A stretch of 64,000 bases of DNA from Viola odorata (GCA_963691705.1 OY829538.1:51301151-51365150); one strand, 5' to 3'; counted from the stretch's first letter, positions 45,565-55,928 are shown. The notes: generated from the letters alone by a model not told the origin. A program made the numbers and translations.

Positions 45565-45818
45565 TTGGGCATACCATGCCTCTTTGTAGATGCCGTATGG
45601 CTTTCTTAAATAATAAAATTTCTTTTCGCTCTTCTGCCGCTTTTCTTTCTTTACGTTTCCAGGATTATCGCGGGAGTATGCCTTTCGCTTGATGCAACCA
45701 CCTTTCAGTTTTCAAACAGCAACTGCCTTCTCTCAAAAGACATTGATGACTATCCACGCGTCCTTTCCCTTCTGCACGTGTTTTGTTTTCACAGGCTGTT
45801 CCTTTTTTAGGTTTAACC

Positions 45819-45827
45819 TTTATAAGG
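45819..45827 (+). promoter_or_regulatory. TATA-like element of T4 gene A
   Basis: AACCTTTATAAGGAG, about 196 bases upstream of the gene A ATG; the same spacing is seen in T2 and T3. Confidence 0.6.
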
Positions 45828-46015
45828 AGTTTACTCTTCTCTTTTAGTATTTTCTGCGAATATTTCGAAATTCTTCGTATTTCCTTTCTTCTGTGCTTCT
45901 TTCTTCTCGAGTGATTTTACTGCAATTGCTTCGCCGGTGCCGACGACCGATTCACTGGTTCTCTGCTCCAGGTATTTTGTTTCTCTATTGCCATAGCTTT
46001 ACTTTCCCTTCCATT

Positions 46016-48257
46016 ATGTCTTGCGCTATGCCTTCTGCAATTATCGAAAATCCTATAGATCTCAAAGTCAGGAGAGCTCGTAGTGTTTTTGATTGTAATG
46101 AGGTTTTGAGGGCTGAGTTGGAGGAAAACGGGATCACTTTTCCTACGGGATATCGCCCCTTTGTTCCCTTGAAGGATATTCGGCTTACTGATGCCATGTG
46201 GGGAACGTTCCGGTTGGTTTATTTCAAGATGTTTACCTACGGGTTTCGTCTTCCGCTTCATACTTCTCTGTTGAAGCTACTAGACCACTACGATCTCAAT
46301 CCTGTTCAAATAACTCCGCCTTCCTGGTGTGGTCTTTACGCCTTTCTTCGCTCGTGCGAGATGAAGCATATTTTCGCTCCATCGCTCGATCTGTTCCACA
46401 CCTTTTTCCCCTTGAGGTGCCATAACTGCTTAGTGGATATTACCCCAAGATGGAATGGTACTCTTGTTCGGTTCTTCTGGCGGAATTTTCAAGGTTTCGA
46501 AGAGAACGTAGACAACTGGAAAAATGGCTTCTTCACCCTCCGCTTGCCCTCTCAGTTTTGGCGTGGTGGTTTCAACCGGAAGATTACTAGTGCCGCTTGG
46601 CGAGAATCAGATGAGTTATCTAGTATGGACGTATCCCATGTTAACGCCTTATTAGAAATAGAAGGGCCTTTCCGCATTCGGGAATTTGCTCGGTTCAGGC
46701 CTTTGACAGAATGCGTCGTTGGTGAGTTTTTTCTTTTATCGCCTTATCGCTTCGACTTTCTTGTCATATTGAAATATTTTATCGACAGGTAACGCTGAGG
46801 GTCGATCCTCCGAGGAAAAGGACGTTCCTCTAAACATGGTGCCACTTCAAACATTACCTCCTTCTCCTCCACCCGAAGGCTCTAGTCGTCCGCCTATTTC
46901 ACCGCGAGGAAGGAGAAACAAGACCGTCGCGACACGCAACACATCTGCCCGACCTTCTCATTTCCTTGAGAATTGGCTACCAGCTCGTGGTAAGGGTGTA
47001 GCCCCAAGTGATCCTGTGATTGGAGAGGTTGACAGTGACAGCGGAAGCATGGATACTGGTTCCGAGCTGCGTCATGCTACCCTTTCCCAACAGATGAAAC
47101 TTAGGTCCAGAAATAGTGCTCCTTCAGCGGAGTCAACCAAGGACGATAGCGAAGAGATGGCTGCCGAAACGGAGCGTCTCGTAAAGAGAGTTCGCAAAGA
47201 GAAATCTGACCCACCAGTTTCTTTCGGGGAGAAAATCAATGGGGTTCCTTCCGAGGAGGTTAACGCCTCGCACGTTACGGGTTCCTCGCCAGTGACGGAA
47301 GTTACCAAGGTGCCCTCTGCCATTCCTCCCAAGGTTAACGAGGCTCCGGCAGCGGTGGGCTCTTCCTTGGTGCCTGATGGTCCTAGCTCCCCTATCCGTT
47401 CCTTTATTCCGGATGTGAGTTTACCAATCCCGAATCCCATCGCTTCTTCCCCACGGAAGCCTCAAACCTTGTTTCTTTCTTCGATTTCGGGCATTGGTGA
47501 TTCTGCAAAAAATTGCTCTCCTCCTTATATTGCTAACCTTTCCCCTCAAGGTCTTCAAGGTCCCATTGCTTATCAGCTGGACTTGTCTTCCCTTGGTACC
47601 GACGGTCTCCGTGCTTTAGGGATATCGGACCCGTCATCGCGAGAGGAACCAGTGGGTCCAATAGTGGGGCAAATGTTTACTTCTTCGAAGGACAAAGAAG
47701 AGTTCTTGCGGCGTCCTCCCGACGTACGCCATTCGCGTCTTCTGACTGACGTGCTGGCCTGCTTCCGCGAATTAAACTATTTTTTTGAGGATCATCGTAA
47801 CAAGGTTCAACCTTCTCTTGATTTAAAGGGGGAATTAGATGCTGCTTTAGGGAAGGTAACGGAGCTGTCGCAGCTTCAAAAGCAGACCCAGATAGAGTTA
47901 GATGACTGTCGCGTCGAGCTTGCTCGAGAAAGATCAAAAGGGAAGGCTAAGATAGACCTTCTGGAAGCGGAATTGGTGGTAGCCGACAGAAAGAATATCT
48001 TCCTTCATGAAGAGATAGCATCTCGTGATGCGGATTTGGCCAAAGTGCCTTCGAAGATAGCCTGGTGGAAGAACAAGACCATAGATATCTGTATCGCTGA
48101 ATTCATGAGTCTTTATCGCCAAGGAACTGTTGACTCGTCAGTGCTGACCGATTACGCTTCCAAGAGACTAAAGGATTTGGGTGAAAGTGAGAGAGATCTT
48201 CCTTCTTCTAGAGAGAAGCGGAGGAATGGTGATCGCAACGCTCGCGAAGGCCCATGA
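46016..48257 (+). CDS. T4 antisense gene A: intact two-exon gene, 724-aa Transposase_28-like coiled-coil protein
   Basis: ATG at 46016 (MSCAMPSAIIENPIDLKVRR); the longer upstream frame is leader. Exon 1 46016-46721, intron 46722-46788 (67 bp, GTGAGT...CGACAG, phase 1), exon 2 46789-48257. The sum is 2175 bp, exactly 725 codons with the stop. Residues about 25-235 form the N-terminal domain (RLVYFKMFTYGFRLPLHTS, LNPVQITPPSWCGLYAFLRS, NCLVDITPRWN, NWKNGFFTLRLPSQFWRGGF), resembling 'putative gypsy type transposon' proteins. Next come PLNMVPLQTLPPSPPPEGSS, a Ser/Pro linker, the NLSPQGLQGPIAYQLDLSSL block and a C-terminal coiled coil (about residues 590-665, QLQKQTQIELDDCRVELARE). Likely a nuclear or self-assembling protein, but this is inference. 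Product function is unknown. Confidence 0.85.
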
Positions 48258-48698
48258 TTTATCGGGGTTGCTCCCTTTAGAAGATTTTCCGCTTATTTGC
48301 TTCTTTGTCTTGTAATAACGCCTTGTTGTGCGACAATATTTGTATTTGATTGCTATTTGATTTTTATTTCGCCTTTCCGCTCTGTCCCAACGCTATTCTT
48401 TTAATCAACGCCATCTTGCGTTATCTTCTTTCATATGATATCGCTCTTGTTTTTCCCCAGAGATAGTACCTTCTTTTCAGAGCATTTAATGTTGGCTATC
48501 CTTTCCTTAGAAAAGTCGTGATTGTGCAGGCACACGTGTCTATTTCTTCCAGCGCCACGGGCTAGCGTGTTTGAGAACTTTGCCTAAATCGAGGCGTTGT
48601 AGCGCTTTTCTAGGATTGCACTTATTACTTGAGTCTGTTCCTTATACCGCTTCCACGCAACGACTGCAGCATTCATCGTTTCGTTTGATCATTAGGGT

Positions 48699-48705
48699 TA
48701 TAAAA
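48699..48705 (+). promoter_or_regulatory. TATA box of T4 gene B
   Basis: ATTAGGGTTATAAAACCC, 175 bases upstream of the gene B ATG. Position and sequence match T2 (30528) and T3 (39547). Confidence 0.7.
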
Positions 48706-48873
48706 CCCAAAATTGATTCTTTTCACTTTTCTTTTATCATCCCGCTTTCTCATATTTTCTTTTGGCCGTCTCATTTTCTCCCTACTATTCAGGGCTCTTT
48801 GAAGTGCTTTTCTCTGAAGGTATTTCCTTTTTCTTCCATCGTCTTCTTCATCTTTTAATTCTTTAATTCTACC

Positions 48874-51207
48874 ATGGCTAAGACTCGCCGTACCGAGTCG
48901 AAATCTGCCGATGAGAAAAGGATGGATATTACGTCTAGTGTTATCACATCTGAGGCCGCTCTTCGTGAGCATTTGGCCGCCCATAATGCTGATATTCCTG
49001 ATGATTACACAACCACTGTTGCCCCTGAGTCACTACGTCTGAACAACGTTTTGACGGCCAATCGTAGGATCATGTATGCACAAATGTTCCGTTATGGCTT
49101 TCGGCTTCCCATTGACTCTTTTGTCAAAGAGTTGCTTGTTGCCGGCGATTTGACTCTGGCCCAACTATCCCCAAATGCCTATTCTTGTGTTTATGCTTTC
49201 CTGGAACTTTGCAAATACAAGGGGATTACTTCCCCTTCCCTTCTACTGCTTAAATCTCTTTTTAAGCTGATGAAATACCGGGGGGTGATAACGATATCGC
49301 CCCGCTTTGACGATGACTCTCTGAAGTCTTTTACTTGGAAACTCCTCCATATCGAGTCTTCCGTTGATGGCTGGAAAAAGGAGTTTTTTGTGATAGATCT
49401 TCCTGGAGATCTTAGTTTCTGGTGGCGATCTGGTTTTAATCAAAACGTGGATGACAACGTCTGGAGCCGATCAGAGACCCTTCCGAAATGTGAGCAAGAC
49501 TGGTTAAACACATTACTCAAACTGGAAATCAGCGTTCACATTCGCCAAGTGGCCTGTAGAATGGACATTCGATCTTGTGTTAAACGTGAGTGTCGCGTTA
49601 CTCCTTTCTTTGCTATCGCTGATACTAATGCTGACGCTATTTTGTGCTTTCGCAGCGACGGATCCCAATTATAGACCTGAGAGCGTAAGGAGACGCTTGA
49701 AAAGGGCTCAAGAGCGAGAAGAAAAGGAAAGAGCTACTTCCACGGAAGCGACTGACAATCCTGCCGATCTTCCGGCTACTTCCGCTACTCTTATTCAAGT
49801 TTCCTCTTCTTCGATCGGTGTGAGGGGTTCTGACATTCCTTCAGGCGTTCCCCTTGTGACCATCGCTGCTCCTCCTGCCCAGCCTTCTTCTTCTAAGGCT
49901 CCTAAGGCCATTGCCAAAGGAAAAAAGAAGAGAAAAACGAGAAGTGTCGCTGCTCTTACACCTTCTCCAGACGCGGCAGGCTCTTCAGAAGCGCCTCTTC
50001 CCCATACTGATACAGTAAGGGTGCCTTTTAATCATGATATGTCATATCTCGTCGTCAATCGCCGTTTGATTTCTCTTTTCTATGTTTCATATTGCGTTCT
50101 TGCCAGAACACTACCGTTGTTGCTACCTCCGTTCCTCCCTCAGGTGATATGAATATAAGACACGTGTTGACTGGCTCCAAGAAGAGACAGCGGCCGGAAG
50201 ATGAGGGCAGAAATCCATCTTCCTCTGCCACCGGGATGGGGAGTAAGTCTGCGGACGGGTTTGATTCTACGGCTGTTCCCCAGGGGGGGAATCTGTCAGA
50301 ATTTTTGGAGAATTTAGGCATAGGCGATACCTTCGGGGTTTCGCCCAATTCTTTCGGCGGTCCTGCTTACGCATATTCCTCTAATCCGGGGTATCAAGAG
50401 GTCTTGCAGGATCTTTCAGGTTATCAGCCCCATGGCACTTATCTTGCTCCAGGGGGTTCGTCCACCCAGGTTCACCCTCCTTCTCCTTTGGCATTTTCTC
50501 CTTCAAGCATTCCTCTGCGGGATCGTTATGGCGGAGGAGGTACCACTTTCAACTTTGTGGCGGACCTTGGTCCGATAGATGGGGCTAACCCTGTAACCCA
50601 CCAGGTTGGACTGTATGATTTCCGTAACACCGGCCTGGCGGCATTAGGAGGTGATGGCTCGGATGAAGTTTCGGCTTTATTAGCTTCCCAAGTATTGGCG
50701 TCTGCGGCTGAACGTGACGCTTTTCTTTCTAAAGGCGCGTTTGATAGGGAGAACTCCTTACGCACCAACCTTTTCACCAATCTGATGAAATTCCATTACT
50801 AGGCAAAGGAGGTGCGACGTCAGGCTGCCTCTCTTTCTTCTGCTTTGGGGGAATTAACGCGAGAGCAGAATGAGAAGAAAAGGTTACTGGAGGAGCGCAC
50901 AAACTTATTACTGGCTCATCAGAAGCAGACAGAAGAGCAGTCGGCCGCCTTGGCAGCGGAGAGGGCTAAAGTTACAGCTTTGGAGAATGAGAAGTCCTCC
51001 CTGGCCAAGGAGAAAGCTGCCCTGGAGGAAGAGTCGGCTGATAAGAGCCTATGGCATGTCGAGCAGACTGCCTCTATTTTGGTTGCCTGCTTTGAGGAAG
51101 TTCACGGGGTCGACACATACAAACCCGATGAGGTCACTGCCGCCTTCGAACGAAAGTCTGGCCACCTTAATGAGGAGGGCTTTCGCCGAGCTAAAGCGGC
51201 AGGCTAG
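48874..51207 (+). pseudogene. T4 antisense gene B: three exons, one premature stop, paralogue of gene A
   Basis: ATG at 48874 (MAKTRRTESKSADEKRMD). Exon 1 48874-49585, intron 49586-49655 (70 bp, GTGAGT...TCGCAG, phase 1), exon 2 49656-50014, intron 50015-50106 (92 bp, GTAAGG...TGCCAG, phase 0), exon 3 50107-51207. The total would be 723 aa, nearly the length of gene A. The N-terminal domain has YAQMFRYGFRLPIDSF, AQLSPNAYSCVYAFLELCKY, ISPRFDDDSLKSF, VDGWKKEFFVIDLP and FWWRSGFNQ. Exon 2 is basic (VRRRLKRAQEREEKE; KGKKKRKTRS). Exon 3 is Ser/Gly-rich, then the VTHQVGLYDFR block, then a coiled coil. TAG at 50800-50802 replaces a Trp codon; the frame continues unshifted to 51207. Function is unknown. 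Confidence 0.8.
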
Positions 51208-51789
51208 AAACGGAGGCACCCCGAAGGTTGACGTGCTTCGAGGCTTTATCGCTCTTTCCTTAGTGATCAAGTGTCACTAACTTTTTGTTTATTATTTTGA
51301 CCACCAAAGTCTGTATTTTGTGGCCCTCTTTAAACATATCGATCTGGTCAAGTCACTTTTATTGCTGACTTTCCTTTATTTAGTTGCTTCCTCGCGAACC
51401 CTTTTGGCGTTATCTTCGCCACGTTTTCCCAATGCGCTTACTTATCCGAACAGACCCTTAGCACTCCCACCAAATTATAGAATTTGGTATCGGGTTAGCT
51501 TTTCTGGTAAGACTAGCGATAAATCAGCTGACAAGATCCTCGCTCCTCCCACTGCCCGAAAAGTATTCTGCGCAGTCTCAATTGTAAATTATTAGTAACA
51601 AAAACACGTTACAAGGGATAGTAATTACCCGTAGGAGCCTTTCCGCTGCCATCATAGGGCGTTACCCTAGAACCCGCGGGAATCGTTTTTCACTATCAGC
51701 TCTACACTTCACTAGGGATTACTCATCTGGCTACTAGCTGGGATTTCATGATTCTCCGCGTTTCCCTTATTTCACGATCGGCCCTTAAA
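51208..51789. other. T4 spacer after gene B; no gene seen
   Basis: Gene B 3' untranslated sequence and a non-coding stretch. GTTACCCGTAGGAGCC at 51623-51640 matches the T3 sequence that T4 inserted into (58305-58320). Confidence 0.5.
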
Positions 51790-52226
51790 GTGCCTCGTCT
51801 TAGTGAGCTGTCGGATCGGGACGGCTATCACAAGGCTAGGGAATTTTCACTTTTAGGCGTTGCCCTCGCGTCTAGAACCGTGTCCTTACTTAATGGCTTA
51901 GCCATAATAGCCCAGCCGTTATGATAGGATTCTTGTTTCTAGAACGAAGTTTCTATTTCTTTGGGACGTGCCTCATCTTGTTGGGCCGTCTCCACGAGAA
52001 CGGTCAATACAAGAAAAGGACTTTTCACTCCCAGAGATACCGGGTGGTGCCCTCACTTAATGAGCCATCTGATCAAGATCGGTCATCACAAGGATAGGAC
52101 TTTTCACCCCCGGGGGAGTCCAGGATCTTTCAATCCGACTCTAATTCAAGGTATGGTGGGTAGTGCCCTCACTTAATGGGCCATCTGATCAAGACCGACC
52201 ATCACAAGGATAGGACTTTTCACTTC
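51790..52226 (-). repeat. T4 post-pol tandem repeat array
   Basis: About five to six degenerate units. On the + strand, GTGCCTCGTCTTAGTGAGC or GTGCCCTCACTTAATG(A/G)GCC, then TCACAAGGATAGGACTTTTCAC. The last two units (52053-52110 and 52170-52226) are the best preserved. Confidence 0.85.
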
Positions 52227-52340
52227 CCCAAAATACCCCCTTTTCTATCTGCACAAAGACAACCACAAACTTCCACGAAAGCTCTCTCATCGAGCGTTAG
52301 TCATGGTTAGGGTTGACATAAATCAAAGGTGCAGATAAAA

Positions 52341-55300
52341 TCAAATTCTAGAGTAATATAACTTCAAGCGAGCGATATTCCAAGAGTTGGATAAGGGTGT
52401 ACCATCGAGAGTCTCCAGATGATAGGCTCCTTTCCCGACAACGTGGGTGACGCGATATGGTCCATCCCAGTTTGGACTGAGTTTTCCCATGCGTTGCCCT
52501 ACCGCTTGCTTGTCTCTGAGCACCAGGTCACCGGGTTTCAGCAACCGTTCTTTGACGCGCCTGTTATGATAACGGGCCATCTTTCTTTTGTAATGCTGCG
52601 TTTTCAGAAGGATTTCCTCTCGGACTTCTAGTAACGCGTCCAGGTTAGCTCTTAACCTTTCCTCATTCAGTTCCTCCCGAAAATGAGCTACCCGTAGGCT
52701 CATGGACCCAATTTCCACCGGTGTAACGACTTCGGTCCCGAAGGCCAACGCGAAAGGTGTTTCTCCGGTGGTAGTCTTAACAGTCATGCGATATGCCCAC
52801 ATCACGTATGGTAGCTCATCAACCCATTTCTTTTTAGACCCTTCCAGGTTTTTTTTGATGCCGCTAAGGATGCTCCGATTGGTTACTTCCGCCTGTCCAT
52901 TAGTTTGCGGATGAGCCACGGAAGAAAATCGTTGCTCGATTCCAAATTCTGAGCACTGGTCTTTAAAGAACTGGCTGGTGAACTGCGTTCCGTTATCGCT
53001 AACAAGGACACGAGGTACGCCAAACCTCATGATAACTTGATGTTTGAAAAAACGCCAAGTTTTTTTTGCCGTGATTGTGGCAACCGCTTCAGCTTCCGCC
53101 CACTTAGTGAAATAGTCTACCGCCACTATCACAAATTTCAGTTGAGACCTTGCCTTTGGGAATGGGCCTAGGATATCGATCCCCCATTTAGCAAAAGGAC
53201 AAGAGGTGATAATTTCAGATATTTCAGTGGCAGGCCGCCGAGGAATCTTGGCAAACTCCTGGCACTTAGGGCAGGTTTGCACATAATTGTGGCAATCTCT
53301 TCCGATGGTGGGCCAGTAGAATTCGGATCGAAAGACCTGTGCTGCCAGGGTACCGCCTGACATATGCATACCACATACCCCTTCATGGATTTCGCGCAAG
53401 GTGTGAAGACCTTCTTGCTCAGTTATGCATTTGGCGGCAGGGTGAGAAAAACATCTTCGGATTAGATCCCCGTCATAGTATGTACAACGAGCTGCCTGTC
53501 TCAGTACCTTCTTCTTTTCAGCGGTATCCTGAGGCAGTTCCTCGTATTTCAAGTATTTGATTACGGGAATTCGCCAGTCGCTTTCGCGTTCCTCCACGCA
53601 TAAAGATGCTTGCTCTTCCATGAAGGATGGTACCGGTAACTCTCGATAGTATAGACCTTTGGGTATGGACGCTTCCGGATTCGCGGCCATCTTGGCTAGA
53701 TTGTCGGCTTCAGCGTTTTCCTCCCTAGGGATATGCTCGAAGCTGACTTGCATGCCTTCCTTCTTTATTTCCAACAATTCTCGCTTTACTCTGGCGAGAT
53801 ATTGAATCATAATGGGTTCCCAGGCCTGAGAATGCCCCAAGACCTGGTCAATTATTAACTTGGAATCACCACAGATTTTTAGACGCAGGTCTCCTGTTCT
53901 TCCAGTATCGTGCCTCCCTTTAGAGGAAAGTCCTTTCCCTATTCTGAGCCCGGCTAACAACGCCTCATACTCAGCCGCGTTATTAGATAACGGTTGTAAG
54001 ATTCGAATGGTGTATCGTATTTGCATATCGTGCGGCCCATTTATAAAAATTCCAGCTCCAGCCAGCTCTTGGTTTTTAGCTCCATCCACATGGATGATCC
54101 AGAGGTCCGTGTAGGTTTCCGGGAACGGGAGATCCATGTCGCCCCATTCCGCTTCAGGTACGCCGTCCAAAGGATCCTCTGTAAAAGTGCATTCCGCTAT
54201 GAAATCAGCCAGGATCTGAGCTTTTACGGACGGTCGAGACTGATATCTCAATCCATATTGCTCTAGTTCAAGCGCCCAAATCAACATTCTTCCAGAAGAT
54301 TCCGGCTTTCGAAATATTCTTTTCAGAGGCTGGTCTGTGAGTACGATGACGGAATAAGACTGAAAATATCGATCCATTTTACGGGTGGCTTGTATAAGAG
54401 CGAACGCTATCTTTTCAATTCGGGCGTATCGCAGCTCCGCATCCTTCAGGACGTGGCTCACAAAATAGACCGGGCGATGAGAGTGGTTATCATCGCGAAC
54501 GAGGACGGCACTGACCACTTCATCCGCGGCGCCCAGATACAAATACAAAGTATCGCCTACTTCAGGTCTCGTCAATAGTAAGTCAGACGATAGGTAATCT
54601 TTTAGGCCGATAAACGCTCCCTCACATTCCGGGGTCCACCCGAACGAGGCTTTCTTGCGTATGACTTTGAAAAAAGGGAGACACTTTTCTCCTTGCTTGG
54701 AAATGAATCGCCCAAGGGCAATGACCCGCCCTGTTAGCCTTTGCACCTCCTTGATGGTTCTTGGCGATATCATGTCCTCTATGGCCTTAACCTTTGAGGG
54801 ATTAGGCAGGATGCCTTTTTGGCTGACCACGTAGCCCAAGAATCTTCCTGTCTGAAATGCAAACATGCATTTTCGGGGATTTAACTTCATGCGATACTTT
54901 TTCATCACGTCAAAGACTTCTTTTAAGTCTCGTAGGTGATCTTGAAAGCTCGTGCTCTTCACCAAAATATCATCAACGTATGCTTCCACATTCCTCCCTA
55001 TTTGTTCTTCGAAAATCTTATTGGCCATACGTTGGAACGTAGCCCCGGCGTTCTTCAGCCCGAACGGCATCGCCGTATAACAATAGGTGGCCTTTGGAGT
55101 GAGAAACGCAGTCTTTTCTTCATCTTCCCGGGCCATGGGAATCTGATGATATCCAGAGTTGGCGTCCAATGAGCTTAGATAAGCGTATCCTGCGGTCTGA
55201 TCAACTAACTGATCGATGCGAGGAAGCGGGTAGCAATCCTTAGGGCAGGCATCATTTAAATCTGTGAAGTCGATGCACATGCGCCAATCCCCATTGGGTT

Positions 55301-55928
55301 TAGGAACAAGAACAGGGTTCGCTAGCCAGGTGGGATATTGAACTTCACGTATAAACCCTGCGTCAAGGAGCTTTGCTACTTCCTTATCTACCGCTAACGC
55401 TTTTTCATTAGAGAACGCGCGTCGCTTTTGCTGTACCGGCCTAGCATCTGGGTCCATATTGAGACAATGTTCGGCTATTGCCCGCGATATACCTGGCATA
55501 TCGGAGGGCTTCCAAGCTAAATCTCCTTGGCATTTGTTCAACAGACGGGCCAGTTGAAGGTTTTCCGCTGGGTTGAGTTTTTCACTGATCAGGAAACTTG
55601 CTTCCTCTATGCCAATTGCCGGAATGGGTACCATTTTGTCTAGAGGTTGAGCACGCTTCTCATCACTCTGCTCATAGGGATCCGCTGCTATACATACGTA
55701 TCTATCGCAGCTTCTTTGAGTCGTGAGCGAGTAGCATTCTGCCGCCAGCTTTTGATCGCCTTTTACCGATACTACCCCATCCCAGGAGGGGTATTTCATC
55801 TTTAAATGCTTCTGAGATATCACCACTCCAAAGCGGTTGAGGAAAGGTCGCCCGAGCACGACATTGTAAGGCAGATTCAGATCCACGACAAGGAACAACA
55901 GGTTCTCTGATCGCTTGTAGGTGTCTTC
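52341..55928 (-). CDS. pol: T4 pol: end of protease, RT, RNase H, archaeal RNase H, integrase (open frame)
   Basis: A 1185-codon open frame on the minus strand. Order by residue of the listed frame (first codon at 55898): protease end and linker to about 180; RT with PNGDWRMCIDFTDLNDACP and YVDD near 306; Ty3 RNase H to about 567 (DQPLKRIFRKPE, KAQILADFIAE); archaeal-type RNase H about 598-730 (IHVDGAKNQELAGAG, NNAAEYEALLAGL, DSKLIIDQV); integrase HHCC finger about 836-876; D-D-E in GIDILGPFP, SDNGTQFTSQFF and QTNGQAEVTNRS; C-terminal NWDGPYRV. It copies RNA to DNA and inserts it. No stop occurs inside, but a TAA just upstream (55931-55929) separates it from gag-protease, and no start codon of its own is expected. 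Confidence 0.95.
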   Translation of the reverse strand, partial: EDTYKRSENLLFLVVDLNLPYNVVLGRPFLNRFGVVISQKHLKMKYPSWDGVVSVKGDQKLAAECYSLTTQRSCDRYVCIAADPYEQSDEKRAQPLDKMVPIPAIGIEEASFLISEKLNPAENLQLARLLNKCQGDLAWKPSDMPGISRAIAEHCLNMDPDARPVQQKRRAFSNEKALAVDKEVAKLLDAGFIREVQYPTWLANPVLVPKPNGDWRMCIDFTDLNDACPKDCYPLPRIDQLVDQTAGYAYLSSLDANSGYHQIPMAREDEEKTAFLTPKATYCYTAMPFGLKNAGATFQRMANKIFEEQIGRNVEAYVDDILVKSTSFQDHLRDLKEVFDVMKKYRMKLNPRKCMFAFQTGRFLGYVVSQKGILPNPSKVKAIEDMISPRTIKEVQRLTGRVIALGRFISKQGEKCLPFFKVIRKKASFGWTPECEGAFIGLKDYLSSDLLLTRPEVGDTLYLYLGAADEVVSAVLVRDDNHSHRPVYFVSHVLKDAELRYARIEKIAFALIQATRKMDRYFQSYSVIVLTDQPLKRIFRKPESSGRMLIWALELEQYGLRYQSRPSVKAQILADFIAECTFTEDPLDGVPEAEWGDMDLPFPETYTDLWIIHVDGAKNQELAGAGIFINGPHDMQIRYTIRILQPLSNNAAEYEALLAGLRIGKGLSSKGRHDTGRTGDLRLKICGDSKLIIDQVLGHSQAWEPIMIQYLARVKRELLEIKKEGMQVSFEHIPREENAEADNLAKMAANPEASIPKGLYYRELPVPSFMEEQASLCVEERESDWRIPVIKYLKYEELPQDTAEKKKVLRQAARCTYYDGDLIRRCFSHPAAKCITEQEGLHTLREIHEGVCGMHMSGGTLAAQVFRSEFYWPTIGRDCHNYVQTCPKCQEFAKIPRRPATEISEIITSCPFAKWGIDILGPFPKARSQLKFVIVAVDYFTKWAEAEAVATITAKKTWRFFKHQVIMRFGVPRVLVSDNGTQFTSQFFKDQCSEFGIEQRFSSVAHPQTNGQAEVTNRSILSGIKKNLEGSKKKWVDELPYVMWAYRMTVKTTTGETPFALAFGTEVVTPVEIGSMSLRVAHFREELNEERLRANLDALLEVREEILLKTQHYKRKMARYHNRRVKERLLKPGDLVLRDKQAVGQRMGKLSPNWDGPYRVTHVVGKGAYHLETLDGTPLSNSWNIARLKLYYSRI

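Noticed and set aside
26971..51207. Genes a, b, A and B as host genes that elements happened to land beside
   Set aside because: The same four genes lie at the same place, between pol and the 3' LTR, in four separate elements, and inside the duplicated target of T4.
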